A stretch of 64,000 nucleotides of DNA, from NCBI RefSeq assembly GCF_041927875.1, contig NZ_JBHFHN010000009.1; one strand, 5' to 3'. Each line of letters starts with the position of its first letter. Positions within the stretch are counted from its first letter, which is position 1. This document shows positions 16,888 to 25,339 of this stretch, piece after piece. Position numbers and translations under genes: made by a program. The notes beneath the pieces are model-generated. The model did no database searches. It worked only from the letters and a program-made list of their open reading frames with translations, and was not told the DNA's origin. Source of the stretch: Paracoccus sp041927875. Its GTDB lineage: Bacteria; Pseudomonadota; Alphaproteobacteria; Rhodobacterales; Rhodobacteraceae.

Positions 16888-17786
16888 AGCCCAGCACCCG
16901 CAACCCGACCGCAGCCGAAGCGATCGCCGTGAAAGGCTGGCTTGGCGCGCATCGCTTTCTGATCCTGCGCCGCGCCAGTCAGGCGTTCTTTCTGCTGCTG
17001 TTCCTGCTGGGGCCGTGGTTCGGCATCTGGTGGGTTAGCGGCAATCTGGCCGGGTCGCGCACGCTGGACGTGCTGCCACTGACCGATCCCCTGGTGCTGC
17101 TGCAAGGCATCCTGGCCGGGCATTGGCCGGCCGCGACCGCGCTGATCGGCGCGGGTATCGTGCTGGCGGTCTATGCGCTGATCGGCGGGCGGGTCTATTG
17201 CTCCTGGGTCTGCCCTATCAACCCCGTCACCGATGCCGCGCATTGGCTGCATGTCCGGCTGGGCCTGCCAAAGGGCTGGCAGCCCAAGCGCGCCACGCGG
17301 CTGTGGCTGCTGGGCGCGGCGCTTGCGGCCTCGGCCGCGACCGGCGTCATCGCTTGGGAACTGGTCAACCCGATCACCATGCTGCATCGCGGGCTGGTCT
17401 TCGGCATCGGTTTCGCCTGGGCGCTGGTGGTGCTGGTCTTTCTGTTCGATCTGCTGATCGCACGGCGCGGCTGGTGCGGGCATCTGTGCCCTGTCGGCGC
17501 GTTCTATGGGCTGATCGGCAGCAAAAGCCTGCTGCGCGTCAGCGCCGCCCGCCGCGCCGCCTGCGACGACTGCATGGATTGCTATGCCGTCTGCCCCGAA
17601 AACCACGTCATTTCCCCGGCGCTGAAGGGCAAGGACGGCGACACCCCGCTGATCCTGTCGCCCGACTGCACCAATTGCGGCCGCTGCATCGATGTCTGCG
17701 CGGTCGACGTCTTCCGCTTCACCCATCGTCTTGACGCGCGGATCATCCCCGCGGCGTCCCCCACGCGCAGCGACCACGCCGCCTGA
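16884..17786 (+). CDS. napH: Membrane quinol-dehydrogenase subunit NapH
   Basis: Inner-membrane protein of 300 residues with four predicted transmembrane helices (about 25-50, 75-105, 135-160, 170-195). The CxxxCP motifs CSWVCP and CGHLCP flank them. Two C-terminal [4Fe-4S] sites follow: CDDCMDCYAVCPENH and CTNCGRCIDVCAVDVF. It oxidises quinol and partners NapG. The ATG at 16884 overlaps the napG stop. Having both NapGH and NapC gives two possible electron inputs to NapA, as in enterobacteria. Confidence 0.95.
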   Translation: MKPSTRNPTAAEAIAVKGWLGAHRFLILRRASQAFFLLLFLLGPWFGIWWVSGNLAGSRTLDVLPLTDPLVLLQGILAGHWPAATALIGAGIVLAVYALIGGRVYCSWVCPINPVTDAAHWLHVRLGLPKGWQPKRATRLWLLGAALAASAATGVIAWELVNPITMLHRGLVFGIGFAWALVVLVFLFDLLIARRGWCGHLCPVGAFYGLIGSKSLLRVSAARRAACDDCMDCYAVCPENHVISPALKGKDGDTPLILSPDCTNCGRCIDVCAVDVFRFTHRLDARIIPAASPTRSDHAA

Positions 17787-17803
17787 AACAACGGAGAACC
17801 CAG

Positions 17804-18262
17804 ATGAAACTGCCGGTCCTTGCGGGAATATCTGCCCTGACCCTTGTCCCTGCCCTGCTGGCGCTGACCCTGACCGGACCCGTGCTGGGCCAGGCCACGG
17901 GCGAGGTGCGCAGCCTGCGCGGCGCCGATCTGGACCAGACCGTGCCGCTGGATGACATCCACCAGCAGATCGAAGGCCGCATGGGCCGCAACTATCGCCA
18001 GCAGCCGCCGCTGATCCCGCACTCGGTCGACCAGTATCAGATCGACATGCGCACCAATCAGTGCCTGGCCTGCCACGACTGGACCAAGGCCGGCGAGCGC
18101 GGCGCGCCCACGCTGTCGATGACCCATTATCAGGATCGCAAGGGCAACCAGCTTGACACCGTCGCCGGCACCCGCTGGTTCTGCAACCAATGCCATGTGC
18201 CGCAGGCGAATGCGCCGGAACTGGTCGGCAACGACTTCCGCGCCTCGACCGGATCGAATTAA
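17804..18262 (+). CDS. napB: Dihaem cytochrome subunit NapB
   Basis: Periplasmic cytochrome c of 152 residues with a signal peptide (about 1-30, ending GPVLGQA). Two haem sites are visible, CLACH (Cys87-His91) and CNQCH (Cys127-His131). The family's conserved histidines that serve as distal ligands include IPHSVDQYQI (near 73). NapB hands electrons to NapA. A GGAGAA box eight bases upstream supports the start. It lies 17 bases after napH and 17 before napC. Confidence 0.96.
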   Translation: MKLPVLAGISALTLVPALLALTLTGPVLGQATGEVRSLRGADLDQTVPLDDIHQQIEGRMGRNYRQQPPLIPHSVDQYQIDMRTNQCLACHDWTKAGERGAPTLSMTHYQDRKGNQLDTVAGTRWFCNQCHVPQANAPELVGNDFRASTGSN

Positions 18263-18279
18263 GCAGGAAGGGCAACGAT

Positions 18280-18984
18280 ATGGCCGATCACAACCAACAG
18301 CCCCGCCGCGGCTTCCTGCGCCGCCTGTGGGACGCTTTCTGGAGCCCGACCGCCGTCCTCAGCACCGGCTTTCTGCTGATCGCCGGTTTCATCGGCGGCA
18401 TCCTGGTCTGGGGTGGCTTCAACTGGTCACTGGAAGCCACCAACAGCGAGGAGTTCTGCACCTCGTGCCACACGATGCAGGTGAACCTGGGCGAGTACCG
18501 CGACACCGTGCATTACAACAACCACTCGGGCGTGCGCGCAATCTGTTCGGATTGCCATGTGCCGCATGAATGGCAGCACAAGGTCAAGGCCAAGATCATG
18601 GCCGTGAAGGACGTCTACCACGAGATCGTGGGCACCATTTCGACCCCCGAGAAATATGAGGAACACCGGCTGGCGATGGCCTCGGCGGTGTGGGCCAAGA
18701 TGAAGGCCTCGGACAGCCGCGAATGCCGCAACTGCCATGCGTTCGAGTTCATGGATTTCACCATCCAGGAAAAGCGCGCGGCACAGGCCCACCAGCGTGC
18801 CATCGACACCAAGATGACCTGCATCGACTGCCACCAAGGCATCGCGCACCGCCTCGCGCCCGGATATCTTGAGGAATATCAGCGCGTTGTCGATGATCTG
18901 GTGGAACGTGGCCGGATTCCGGCGCATCAGGCCACCGACAACACCGCCGCTGTCCGCAGTTATCTCGGCACGGCGTCCAACTGA
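18280..18984 (+). CDS. napC: Tetrahaem quinol-oxidising cytochrome NapC
   Basis: Membrane-anchored NapC/NirT protein of 234 residues. A single N-terminal helix (about 24-46) anchors a periplasmic domain with four CXXCH sites: CTSCH (60-64), CSDCH (89-93), CRNCH (149-153) and CIDCH (181-185). It draws electrons from quinol and supplies NapB-NapA. The start at 18280 is preceded by AGGAAGGGC and leaves the usual short cytoplasmic tail. It is the last recognisable nap gene. Length and haem pattern are standard. Confidence 0.96.
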   Translation: MADHNQQPRRGFLRRLWDAFWSPTAVLSTGFLLIAGFIGGILVWGGFNWSLEATNSEEFCTSCHTMQVNLGEYRDTVHYNNHSGVRAICSDCHVPHEWQHKVKAKIMAVKDVYHEIVGTISTPEKYEEHRLAMASAVWAKMKASDSRECRNCHAFEFMDFTIQEKRAAQAHQRAIDTKMTCIDCHQGIAHRLAPGYLEEYQRVVDDLVERGRIPAHQATDNTAAVRSYLGTASN

Positions 18985-19033
18985 TCTGACCGGCGGGCCT
19001 GTGCGCCCGCCGCTGACAAGAAGGAACCATGGG

Positions 19034-19300
19034 ATGCTGAACATCCTTGATTTTCTGGGGACCGTGGGCGGCAATATCCTTAGCCTGCCGGGAATCCTTG
19101 GGCTGGGGCTGGGGATGATGACCCGCAACTGGCTGCTGGCGGCGCTGATGGGCGCCACGATCGGCGCGCTGCAAACGCTGGTGTTCCATCATTTCGATCT
19201 GGCGGCGATCTTCGCCTATGAGCTGGTGATCGCCATCGCCGTCGGCATCATCTTCGCGCTGCTCGGCTGCGCCATCCGCCACCGCGGCGCGACCGTCTGA
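19034..19300 (+). CDS. Small hydrophobic membrane protein downstream of napC
   Basis: Predicted 88-residue protein that I do not recognise. About three hydrophobic stretches (roughly 12-28, 33-52 and 58-80) make it an integral membrane protein. The pattern is Gly/Leu/Ile-rich with no cysteine pair or haem site, and a single Cys near 80. An AGAAGGAA box seven bases before the ATG at 19034 is convincing. It follows napC by 49 bases on the same strand, so it may be co-transcribed with nap. It does not resemble NapE, NapK or NapL. A nap-related role is only a positional guess. Confidence 0.65.
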   Translation: MLNILDFLGTVGGNILSLPGILGLGLGMMTRNWLLAALMGATIGALQTLVFHHFDLAAIFAYELVIAIAVGIIFALLGCAIRHRGATV

Positions 19301-19648
19301 CGCCGCGCCTCGCCGCAGAACAGATGCGGGGCAGCCCTGCCGCCCCGATCTTCCGCAACCCGGTGATCGCGCGACCGAAGGTCGGCGGGAGGGCGTCCCC
19401 CCGCCGGGGTAACCCCGCTGGTGCGGGTGCTTCGGGGCGTCGCACGGCCGTTTCGCATGTCGGCCCGCGATCGTCCGAACAGCGGTCCTCGCGCCTCGGC
19501 CACCAGCGAAGCGGCGGTATCACGCAGCCAGTGGCCAAGTTCCAAGTCCGCCCAAACTGGTGGAACAGGCCCCGTGAAGCGGCAGGCGACTGGCCATCAG
19601 TCGCTTTAAGGCCGCGCGGCCCGCGTCTGTCACGCATTGACGGGGGCA
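19301..19648. other. Non-coding gap between convergent units, nothing recognised
   Basis: This 348-bp region lies between the small membrane protein (+) and the alpha/beta hydrolase (-). It is GC-rich, with short imperfect inverted repeats (for example GGGGCAGCCCTGCCGCCCC near 19327) that could end the nap transcript. Reading frames across it give Arg/Ser/Pro-rich translations without domains. No tRNA, riboswitch consensus or insertion-sequence end was seen. Confidence 0.45.
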
Positions 19649-20608
19649 TCAGACGAAGCCCGCCCGATCCGAACCGGCAGGCGGCAGGCTGCGGCGGTGT
19701 TTCTTGAAGGCCGCGATCATGCGCGGGATGCGATCGGCCTTGCCGCGTTGGGTCAGGTGACGCTCCATCACCTGCCGGAACAGGAAGATGCGCTTGCGGT
19801 CGCGCATCGCGGTATAGAACCAGTCGGCGTCCAGCGTGCCATCGACGGCGCGCTGCATGATCTCTTTCAGGCGGCCCATGCGGCGCAGCGCGAGGGCGCT
19901 TTTGTGACCGACGTTAAAGCATTTCAGCGGCTGAATGGCCCGCATCGGCAGCAGGTCGACGTGGCGGCGGTCGGGGATGACGAAGGGGTCGTAGACGACC
20001 CAGACGTTGCCCGCACCGGCCAGGTGGTCGCCCGCATGGCTGCGCGGCAACGTCCAATCCTGTTCGCGGCCGCGTTGAAAGCGCCCCTCCCACGGGGCGT
20101 AATCGGCATGCAGCGTTGCCTGCGGGCTGAAGGCCAGTACGTTGCAACCCGGGGCCAGATCCGCAAACGCCAGCGCGGCAAAGCCGCCCATCGACGTGCC
20201 AGCGAGGGTGACGCGGCGGTGGCGCGCGAACAGGCCTTGGTCACGCAGCGCCTCAAGCTGGGCGATGATACGGGCGTCGCGATACCATGTCGGGCCTTGG
20301 GCATGGACGCCAAGGTGGTTCCAGCCACGGTCACGAATGAACTTGCCGCCCCATGCCTCAATGTCAAAGCCGGGATGCCCGGCAGCCGACAGGTTGTCGA
20401 AGGTCACCAGCAGGGTATCACTGCCCCTGTCGACAAAGCTGAGCGCGTGGGCGCCAAGCTTTCGGTAAAAGCCGTCGCAGGGACCGGCGGGAAAGATTTC
20501 GCGATAGAAGTTCGGCACCCGTTCAGCCACGGGTTCTGCGGCCCCGTCAGCCGTTGCCTGCGCAGCCGGTGTCGGCGCGTCATCGTCGAAATCTTCGGTG
20601 TCGGACAC
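19649..20608 (-). CDS. Alpha/beta-hydrolase-fold protein of unknown substrate
   Basis: Protein of 319 residues. An acidic, Ala/Pro-rich N-terminal 30 residues is followed by an alpha/beta hydrolase core whose nucleophile elbow is GTSMGG (about 135-140), inside VTLAGTSMGGFAALAF. A basic C-terminus (about 285-319) follows. Similar proteins in Rhodobacteraceae carry inconsistent database names; nothing here supports any of those. A histidine in FNVGHKSA (near 235) could complete the triad. No signal peptide is seen, so a cytoplasmic location is expected. It stands alone, convergent with the nap region. The fold is fairly secure; the reaction is unknown. Confidence 0.7.
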   Translation of the reverse strand: MSDTEDFDDDAPTPAAQATADGAAEPVAERVPNFYREIFPAGPCDGFYRKLGAHALSFVDRGSDTLLVTFDNLSAAGHPGFDIEAWGGKFIRDRGWNHLGVHAQGPTWYRDARIIAQLEALRDQGLFARHRRVTLAGTSMGGFAALAFADLAPGCNVLAFSPQATLHADYAPWEGRFQRGREQDWTLPRSHAGDHLAGAGNVWVVYDPFVIPDRRHVDLLPMRAIQPLKCFNVGHKSALALRRMGRLKEIMQRAVDGTLDADWFYTAMRDRKRIFLFRQVMERHLTQRGKADRIPRMIAAFKKHRRSLPPAGSDRAGFV

Positions 20609-21095
20609 GATTTTTCCAGTCTTTCCTTCGCTAAGGACATGCCGTGATGTGGCCCAGCCGGGGTAGTCGGGTCAAGGTGCGATGGCGACGAAGCCTGGCC
20701 GGATGGCGCGACACGCGCGGTCCGTGCCGGGGCCAGACGTCCCCTTCCCGATTCTGCGCCAAGGCCCGGCGCGGACCCTGCGCGCGCCCGGACTGCCGTC
20801 GGAGCGGGAACGGGGCGGCCAAAGGGTCACGCCAAAATCCGTTCATCTTCAAAGCCCGCGCGTCAGAAGGGCAATCTTGCGGTGAGGCCGCGCGCTGCAA
20901 CGCCGCGGAAAGACATGGACTGATGAATGCGACGCCACAGAACCTCGGCGCGACATAGACCGATGAGCAAAGTCGCATCTTCAGCCCGCCTTGGCGCAGG
21001 GCAAAGACGGGGCAGCGATGTCGCTGCCCCGCCCGTTCTTCATCTCTGCCCCATTCGCCATGCATACTGAAGGACCAGCGTGGCGGGGCATCACC
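20609..21095. other. Intergenic gap with a terminator, otherwise nothing recognised
   Basis: This 487-bp gap separates two minus-strand genes. Its right end holds a strong hairpin (21009-21030) for the chemotaxis receptor transcript, and its left end should hold the hydrolase promoter. Frames of up to 144 codons cross it on both strands. Their translations are low-complexity Arg/Pro/Ala without domains, and none has a convincing ribosome-binding site, so no gene is called. Confidence 0.45.
21009..21030 (-). terminator. Hairpin after the chemotaxis-receptor gene
   Basis: A perfect 10-bp inverted repeat (GGGGCAGCGA / TCGCTGCCCC) sits 66 bases beyond the receptor stop on the minus strand. It is followed by GTCTTTGC rather than a long T-run, so it is a likely but not ideal intrinsic terminator. 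Confidence 0.6.
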
Positions 21096-23243
21096 TCAAG
21101 CGGCCATTCCGGCGTCGTGGCCGTAGCCGCTGCTGCTGGCATCGGCGGGAAGGCGGAACCGGCCCACGGTGTCGCGCAGATCGTTGACCTGCTGCGACAG
21201 GGCCAGGGTCGACGAGCTGGTCTCGGACACCATCGCGGCATTCCGCTGGGTCGCCTGATCCAGCTGGGTGACGGCGATGCTGATTTCCGAGATCCCGGTC
21301 GATTGCTCGCGCGCCGAGGCTGCGATCATCGACACATGCTGCGAGATGTCGCTGACCGCCGCAACGATGGCGCGCAACGTCTCACCGGCCTCGCCGACCA
21401 GTTCGGCACCGCGCGTGACCTGAAGGCCGGATTGCGAGATCAGCCCGTTGATCTCACGCGCGGCTTCGGATGACCGCTGCGCCAGTGCCCGGACCTCGGA
21501 GGCGACGACGGCGAAGCCGCGCCCTGCCTCACCCGCGCGGGCGGCCTCGACGCCGGCGTTCAGCGCCAGCAGGTTGGTCTGGAAGGCGATGTCGTCGATC
21601 ACGTCGATGATCGTGGCAATCTTGCGCGACGAGGCCTCGATCTGGCCCATCGCATTGACGGCCTCGGTTACCACGGCGTTGCTTTCCTCGACCCGGTGAC
21701 GGGTTTTCTGCACGATCTGGTCAGCCTGGGCCGCGCCTTCGGCGGCGGATTTCACCGAAGCCGTCAGCTCGGTCAGCGCGGCCGAGCTTTCCTCAAGCGT
21801 GGCGGCGTTGGTTTCGGTGCGATGGGCGAGTTCGCCCGCACCTTCGCTGATGTCATGGACCAGTGAGAACACGGCATCCGCGCCATGACGGGTGCGGGCG
21901 ACCAGATCGGCCAGGTTGCGCCGCGCGGCCTCGGCATCGGCCAGCACCTCACCGGGGCGACCGCTGCGATCGACGACGATGGCCTGCGACAGGTTGCCGA
22001 CCGCCAGCTGGCCAAGCGCCTGACCGATGCTGTCAAAGGTGGCCTCAAGGCTGGCCAGCATCTCATTCATGCCGCCACCGATTCGCTTGCCGGTCTCATA
22101 GGCCGGGTCAAAGGCGACACGCGCCGTCAGATCGCCGGCCTTGGCCTGTTCGACAGTCCGTTCGACCTGCGCCTGGAACAGCTTGGCCCGCTCGCTTTCG
22201 GCGACCTGCTCGGCCATGCGCTGCTGTTCGCGTTCGGCCATCTGCATCGCCTCATGTGCGGCGCGCTGCTGTTCGTCGGAGAGACGGCGTGCTTCTTCGG
22301 CGCCGCGCTGAACCTCTTCGGACAGACGGACGGCCTCGAACGACTTGTCGCGGAAGATCGCGGTTTCGCGGGCCATATCACCGATTTCGTCGCGGCGATC
22401 CTCACCCGGAATCGGAGTGACGTTTTCACCCTGGCCCAGACGCTTCATCGCGTCACGAAGCGCTGACATCGGCCCCAGGATCTTGCGGAACATCACGAAG
22501 CCCGACAACAGCGCCATCAGCACCGACACCGCCGCCGCGCCGATCGCAATCAAGGTCCACATTTCTTCGTTGGCCTGGACCTTGGCCAGGATCGTGTCAA
22601 AACGGCCTTCGACCGCCCCGATGAAGTCGTTCATCGGCGCGACGATATCCGCCTTGTAGCTGTGATAGGATTCGGAATGCAGCAGATTGCGCGCCAAGGT
22701 CGGGTCAGGAATGCCGTTGACGGTGTAATTCCCGGCACTGTCGGCGAACACACCCTTCACGGCATTCATCGCCTGCACTTCCAGTGCGACCAGGCCATCG
22801 GAATTGTCCTGCGCCTGTTTCAGCAGGGCAAACTCATCATCCGTGAAGCCCGCATCCTTCATCAGATCGGTCAGCGGGCGGGTCACGCCGCTGTCCTCGG
22901 CGGCCGGTCGACCGGCGGCGACGAAATCCCAGTAGATGCGATGGTAATTCGCCGGTCGCTCTTTCTCGCCGTTCCGGATCGCCAGAATGTCCAGGTATTG
23001 CTGTTCAAACTTGGCATCGCCGGTGATGACGTAGGTGCGCGCCAGGCGCGTCAGATCATCGCTGGATTGGCGCAGTTCATCCACCAGAAGGTAGGAGTGA
23101 TACCGCGCCTCCTCGACAACGCTCATCTCATGTGCGGCGCGATCCAGCATCATCGTTCCGCCTGCCGCGGTGATTGCCGCCGCCACTGCAAGGCCGGCCG
23201 TGATCTGGCCGAGCCATCGAATTGTTCCTGTTCCGCCGGTCAC
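21096..23243 (-). CDS. Methyl-accepting chemotaxis protein
   Basis: Chemoreceptor of 715 residues. A GTG start at 23243 is preferred: AGGAGG lies exactly five bases before it, whereas the ATG five codons upstream would place that box inside the coding region. Transmembrane helix 1 (about 8-32) and helix 2 (about 220-245) flank a ~190-residue periplasmic sensor domain. A HAMP domain follows, then a Glu/Arg-rich coiled coil and a second HAMP-like segment. The signalling domain carries the conserved tip (IDDIAFQTNLLALNAG and EAARAGEAGRGFAVVASEVR). It would report to CheA/CheW encoded elsewhere. Its ligand is unknown; no C-terminal CheR-binding pentapeptide is seen. Confidence 0.93.
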   Translation of the reverse strand: MTGGTGTIRWLGQITAGLAVAAAITAAGGTMMLDRAAHEMSVVEEARYHSYLLVDELRQSSDDLTRLARTYVITGDAKFEQQYLDILAIRNGEKERPANYHRIYWDFVAAGRPAAEDSGVTRPLTDLMKDAGFTDDEFALLKQAQDNSDGLVALEVQAMNAVKGVFADSAGNYTVNGIPDPTLARNLLHSESYHSYKADIVAPMNDFIGAVEGRFDTILAKVQANEEMWTLIAIGAAAVSVLMALLSGFVMFRKILGPMSALRDAMKRLGQGENVTPIPGEDRRDEIGDMARETAIFRDKSFEAVRLSEEVQRGAEEARRLSDEQQRAAHEAMQMAEREQQRMAEQVAESERAKLFQAQVERTVEQAKAGDLTARVAFDPAYETGKRIGGGMNEMLASLEATFDSIGQALGQLAVGNLSQAIVVDRSGRPGEVLADAEAARRNLADLVARTRHGADAVFSLVHDISEGAGELAHRTETNAATLEESSAALTELTASVKSAAEGAAQADQIVQKTRHRVEESNAVVTEAVNAMGQIEASSRKIATIIDVIDDIAFQTNLLALNAGVEAARAGEAGRGFAVVASEVRALAQRSSEAAREINGLISQSGLQVTRGAELVGEAGETLRAIVAAVSDISQHVSMIAASAREQSTGISEISIAVTQLDQATQRNAAMVSETSSSTLALSQQVNDLRDTVGRFRLPADASSSGYGHDAGMAA

Positions 23244-23317
23244 GAAAACCTCCTGCATTGCGAATCATGACTTCGGGTCACGTTCGCAGCAAAGGTTTGA
23301 CAAAGACTTAAGCCGGA

Positions 23318-24121
23318 TCAGGCGCGGCGGGCGCGTTTGCGGGCCTCAAGGGCACGAATCCGGCTTTGCAGCGCCTCGATCAGCACTTCGCGCGGCAAAC
23401 CGGTCTCATCTGCAAGGCGCAGCAGGCCGAAGTGCACCCGCGCCATCTGCTGATAATAACGCGTAAAACTGTAATTGATCGACGCGCCGGCGACTGCCCC
23501 CAGCACGGGCGCCGATTGCGCGGCCAGTTTCTGACCGATCACCGCAGCCAGTCGCGGGGCGATTCGGGCGATCAGCGCCTGAAGGCTGTGGCCCGTGACG
23601 GTCAGCCGCGCGGCCAGCAGGCCAAGATCGGTGCCGTCGTCATCGGCCATCGGACCGGCACTGGCAAAGACGCGCAAGGCCTCGGCGCGGGTGGCGGGAT
23701 CTGCGGGGTCCAACCCGTGTTCGGCGGCGATCCCCAGGATGGTGCGCAGCAGAACGGTGATCGTCACCGGCAATTCGGCCATCGCACCGGCGATGCCGAC
23801 CGCCCCTCCGGCCGCGCCGATGGCCGAAACCACCGCCCTGTTCACCCCATCGGCAAAGCCGCCGCGCGGGGGCGCGACCGTGCCCGCCGCCGCAAGCGCG
23901 CCATGCAGCGCAGCGCGGACCGTATCGTCCAGGCGGTCACGCACCGGGCCGGGCAAACGCGCCAGCAACGTTTCGGCGCTGCCGCCGACATAGGCGAGGA
24001 TGTCCATACCCAGACCGCCGGCCCGCACATAGCGATGGGCCAGCCGGTCCAGCGTGGCGTGAACCGTGGGGTCGGTGATCGGCGGCAGCACGATCTGGGG
24101 CGGGGCGGGTTGGTGCGGCAT
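23318..24121 (-). CDS. EcsC family protein
   Basis: Protein of 267 residues matching the EcsC family. It has an N-terminal helical part, a Gly/Ala-rich hydrophobic centre (about 80-120, AVVSAIGAAGGAVGIAGAMAE) and the C-terminal SINYSFTRYYQQMARVHFG block typical of the family. The ATG at 24121 has GAGG five bases upstream; an in-frame TTG 15 bases earlier is less likely. EcsC was first named next to a Bacillus ABC transporter, but its biochemical role is unclear. The hydrophobic centre may associate with membrane. It lies 74 bases upstream of the chemoreceptor gene on the same strand. Confidence 0.8.
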   Translation of the reverse strand: MPHQPAPPQIVLPPITDPTVHATLDRLAHRYVRAGGLGMDILAYVGGSAETLLARLPGPVRDRLDDTVRAALHGALAAAGTVAPPRGGFADGVNRAVVSAIGAAGGAVGIAGAMAELPVTITVLLRTILGIAAEHGLDPADPATRAEALRVFASAGPMADDDGTDLGLLAARLTVTGHSLQALIARIAPRLAAVIGQKLAAQSAPVLGAVAGASINYSFTRYYQQMARVHFGLLRLADETGLPREVLIEALQSRIRALEARKRARRA

Positions 24122-24181
24122 CGCGGCCTCGTTCAACTGCGGACCCAGATCATATGGGGTCGCGGCGCGCCCGCGAAAAGG

Positions 24182-24667
24182 TCAGGCGGCCTTTTCGACC
24201 GGGCCGGTCACGCCAGCCCAGGCGCCCGGCGTCAGCTCCAGCCCCAGCACGCGGTCGGGGTTGGTCGGCGGCGGCATCACCACGCCGTCCAGCCGCGAAA
24301 AGCCGAAGCGCCGGTAATAGGGCGCGTCACCGACCAGCATCACGCGATCCCAGCCGTCGCGCACCGCCTGGGTCAGGCTTTCGTGAATCAGCAGGCCGCC
24401 CAGCCCCTCGCCCTGGTGGGTGGGATGCACGGCGACCGGACCCAGCAGCAGCACCGGCAGCCCAGCCACGCGCACTGGCCAATAGCGGATCGCGGCCGCG
24501 ACCGCACCATCCTGATCGCGCAAGACCAGACACAGCGCCGTCACCGGGTCCACCCCGTCGCGCAGGCGATAGGATGACAGCGCGGTGCGGCCCGGCGCGA
24601 AACAGCTATCCAGCAGCGCCTCGACCTCGTGCCAGTCGTGGGGCGTTTCCTCTGCCAGATGATACAT
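24182..24667 (-). CDS. GNAT family N-acetyltransferase
   Basis: Acetyltransferase of 161 residues resembling the YhbS-type GNAT group. The acetyl-CoA site is visible as LGPVAVHPTHQGEGLGGLLIHESL (about 75-98, with the Q/R-x-x-G-x-G/A pattern as HQGEGLG). The YYRRFGFSRL segment (near 121-130) is characteristic of this group. The ATG at 24667 is preceded by AGGAGG at five bases. Substrate is unknown. It diverges from the flavin-reductase-like gene over 69 bp. Confidence 0.88.
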   Translation of the reverse strand: MYHLAEETPHDWHEVEALLDSCFAPGRTALSSYRLRDGVDPVTALCLVLRDQDGAVAAAIRYWPVRVAGLPVLLLGPVAVHPTHQGEGLGGLLIHESLTQAVRDGWDRVMLVGDAPYYRRFGFSRLDGVVMPPPTNPDRVLGLELTPGAWAGVTGPVEKAA

Positions 24668-24736
24668 GCGCGCCTCCTGCCTTGGCAGGCGGTTAACATG
24701 GGCTTATGTCGGTTTCAAACCGCGAAAGGACGCGCC

Positions 24737-25339
24737 ATGTTCTACCGCCCCGAGGACGGCCACGGCCTGCCGCACAACCCCTTCAACGCGCTTGTCGCGC
24801 CGCGCCCGATCGGCTGGGTGGCGACGCGCGGCCAGATGGGCGACAACCTCGCACCCTATTCGTTCTTCATGGCGGTCGCCTATGACCCGCCGCAGGTCAT
24901 CTTCGCCTCGACCTCGGCCAAGCCGGACCGGGCCGGCGGCAAGGACAGCCTGGCGCAGATCGTGGAAAGCGGTGTGTTCGCGGTCAGCCTGCCGCGCATC
25001 GATCATTTGGCGGCGATGAACGCGACCTCGGCCCCGGCGGCGGCCGGCGTGGATGAGTTCGCGCTTGCCCGCGTGCCCAAGGCCGAATGCACCAGCATCA
25101 ACTGCCCGCGCGTGGCCGATGCGATCACCACGCTGGAATGCCGACTGGTGCAGGTCGTGGCCCTGCCGGGTGAGGCGAACTCGCTGATCATCGGCCAGGT
25201 CACGGGCGTGCATATCGCCGATGACTGCCTGAAGGATGGGCTGGTAAGGCTGCCCGACGGCGGGCTGATCGCGCGCATGGGCTATCGTGACTATGCCGCG
25301 ATCACCGAAACCTTCACGCTGGCCCGACCGGCTGATTAA
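24737..25339 (+). CDS. Flavin-reductase-like FMN-binding protein
   Basis: Protein of 200 residues of the flavin reductase-like family. The conserved start FNALVAPRPIGWVATRG (about 13-29), SFFMAVAYDPP and VNLP-like AVSLPRIDHL segments form the FMN-binding split barrel. Related proteins reduce flavin for a partner monooxygenase or act as FMN-dependent oxidoreductases; no monooxygenase is adjacent. The ATG at 24737 is preceded by GAAAGGA. The 3' end overlaps the convergent exporter gene by 26 bases. Confidence 0.88.
   Translation: MFYRPEDGHGLPHNPFNALVAPRPIGWVATRGQMGDNLAPYSFFMAVAYDPPQVIFASTSAKPDRAGGKDSLAQIVESGVFAVSLPRIDHLAAMNATSAPAAAGVDEFALARVPKAECTSINCPRVADAITTLECRLVQVVALPGEANSLIIGQVTGVHIADDCLKDGLVRLPDGGLIARMGYRDYAAITETFTLARPAD

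Noticed and set aside
19216..19649. Minus-strand frames in the gap after the nap region, considered as a transposase remnant
   Set aside because: The translations show no transposase motif, and no terminal inverted repeats or target duplications are visible.
20631..21065. Possible 144-codon minus-strand gene in the gap left of the chemoreceptor
   Set aside because: No ribosome-binding site, no domain, Arg/Pro/Ala-rich composition, and a terminator hairpin inside its 5' end.
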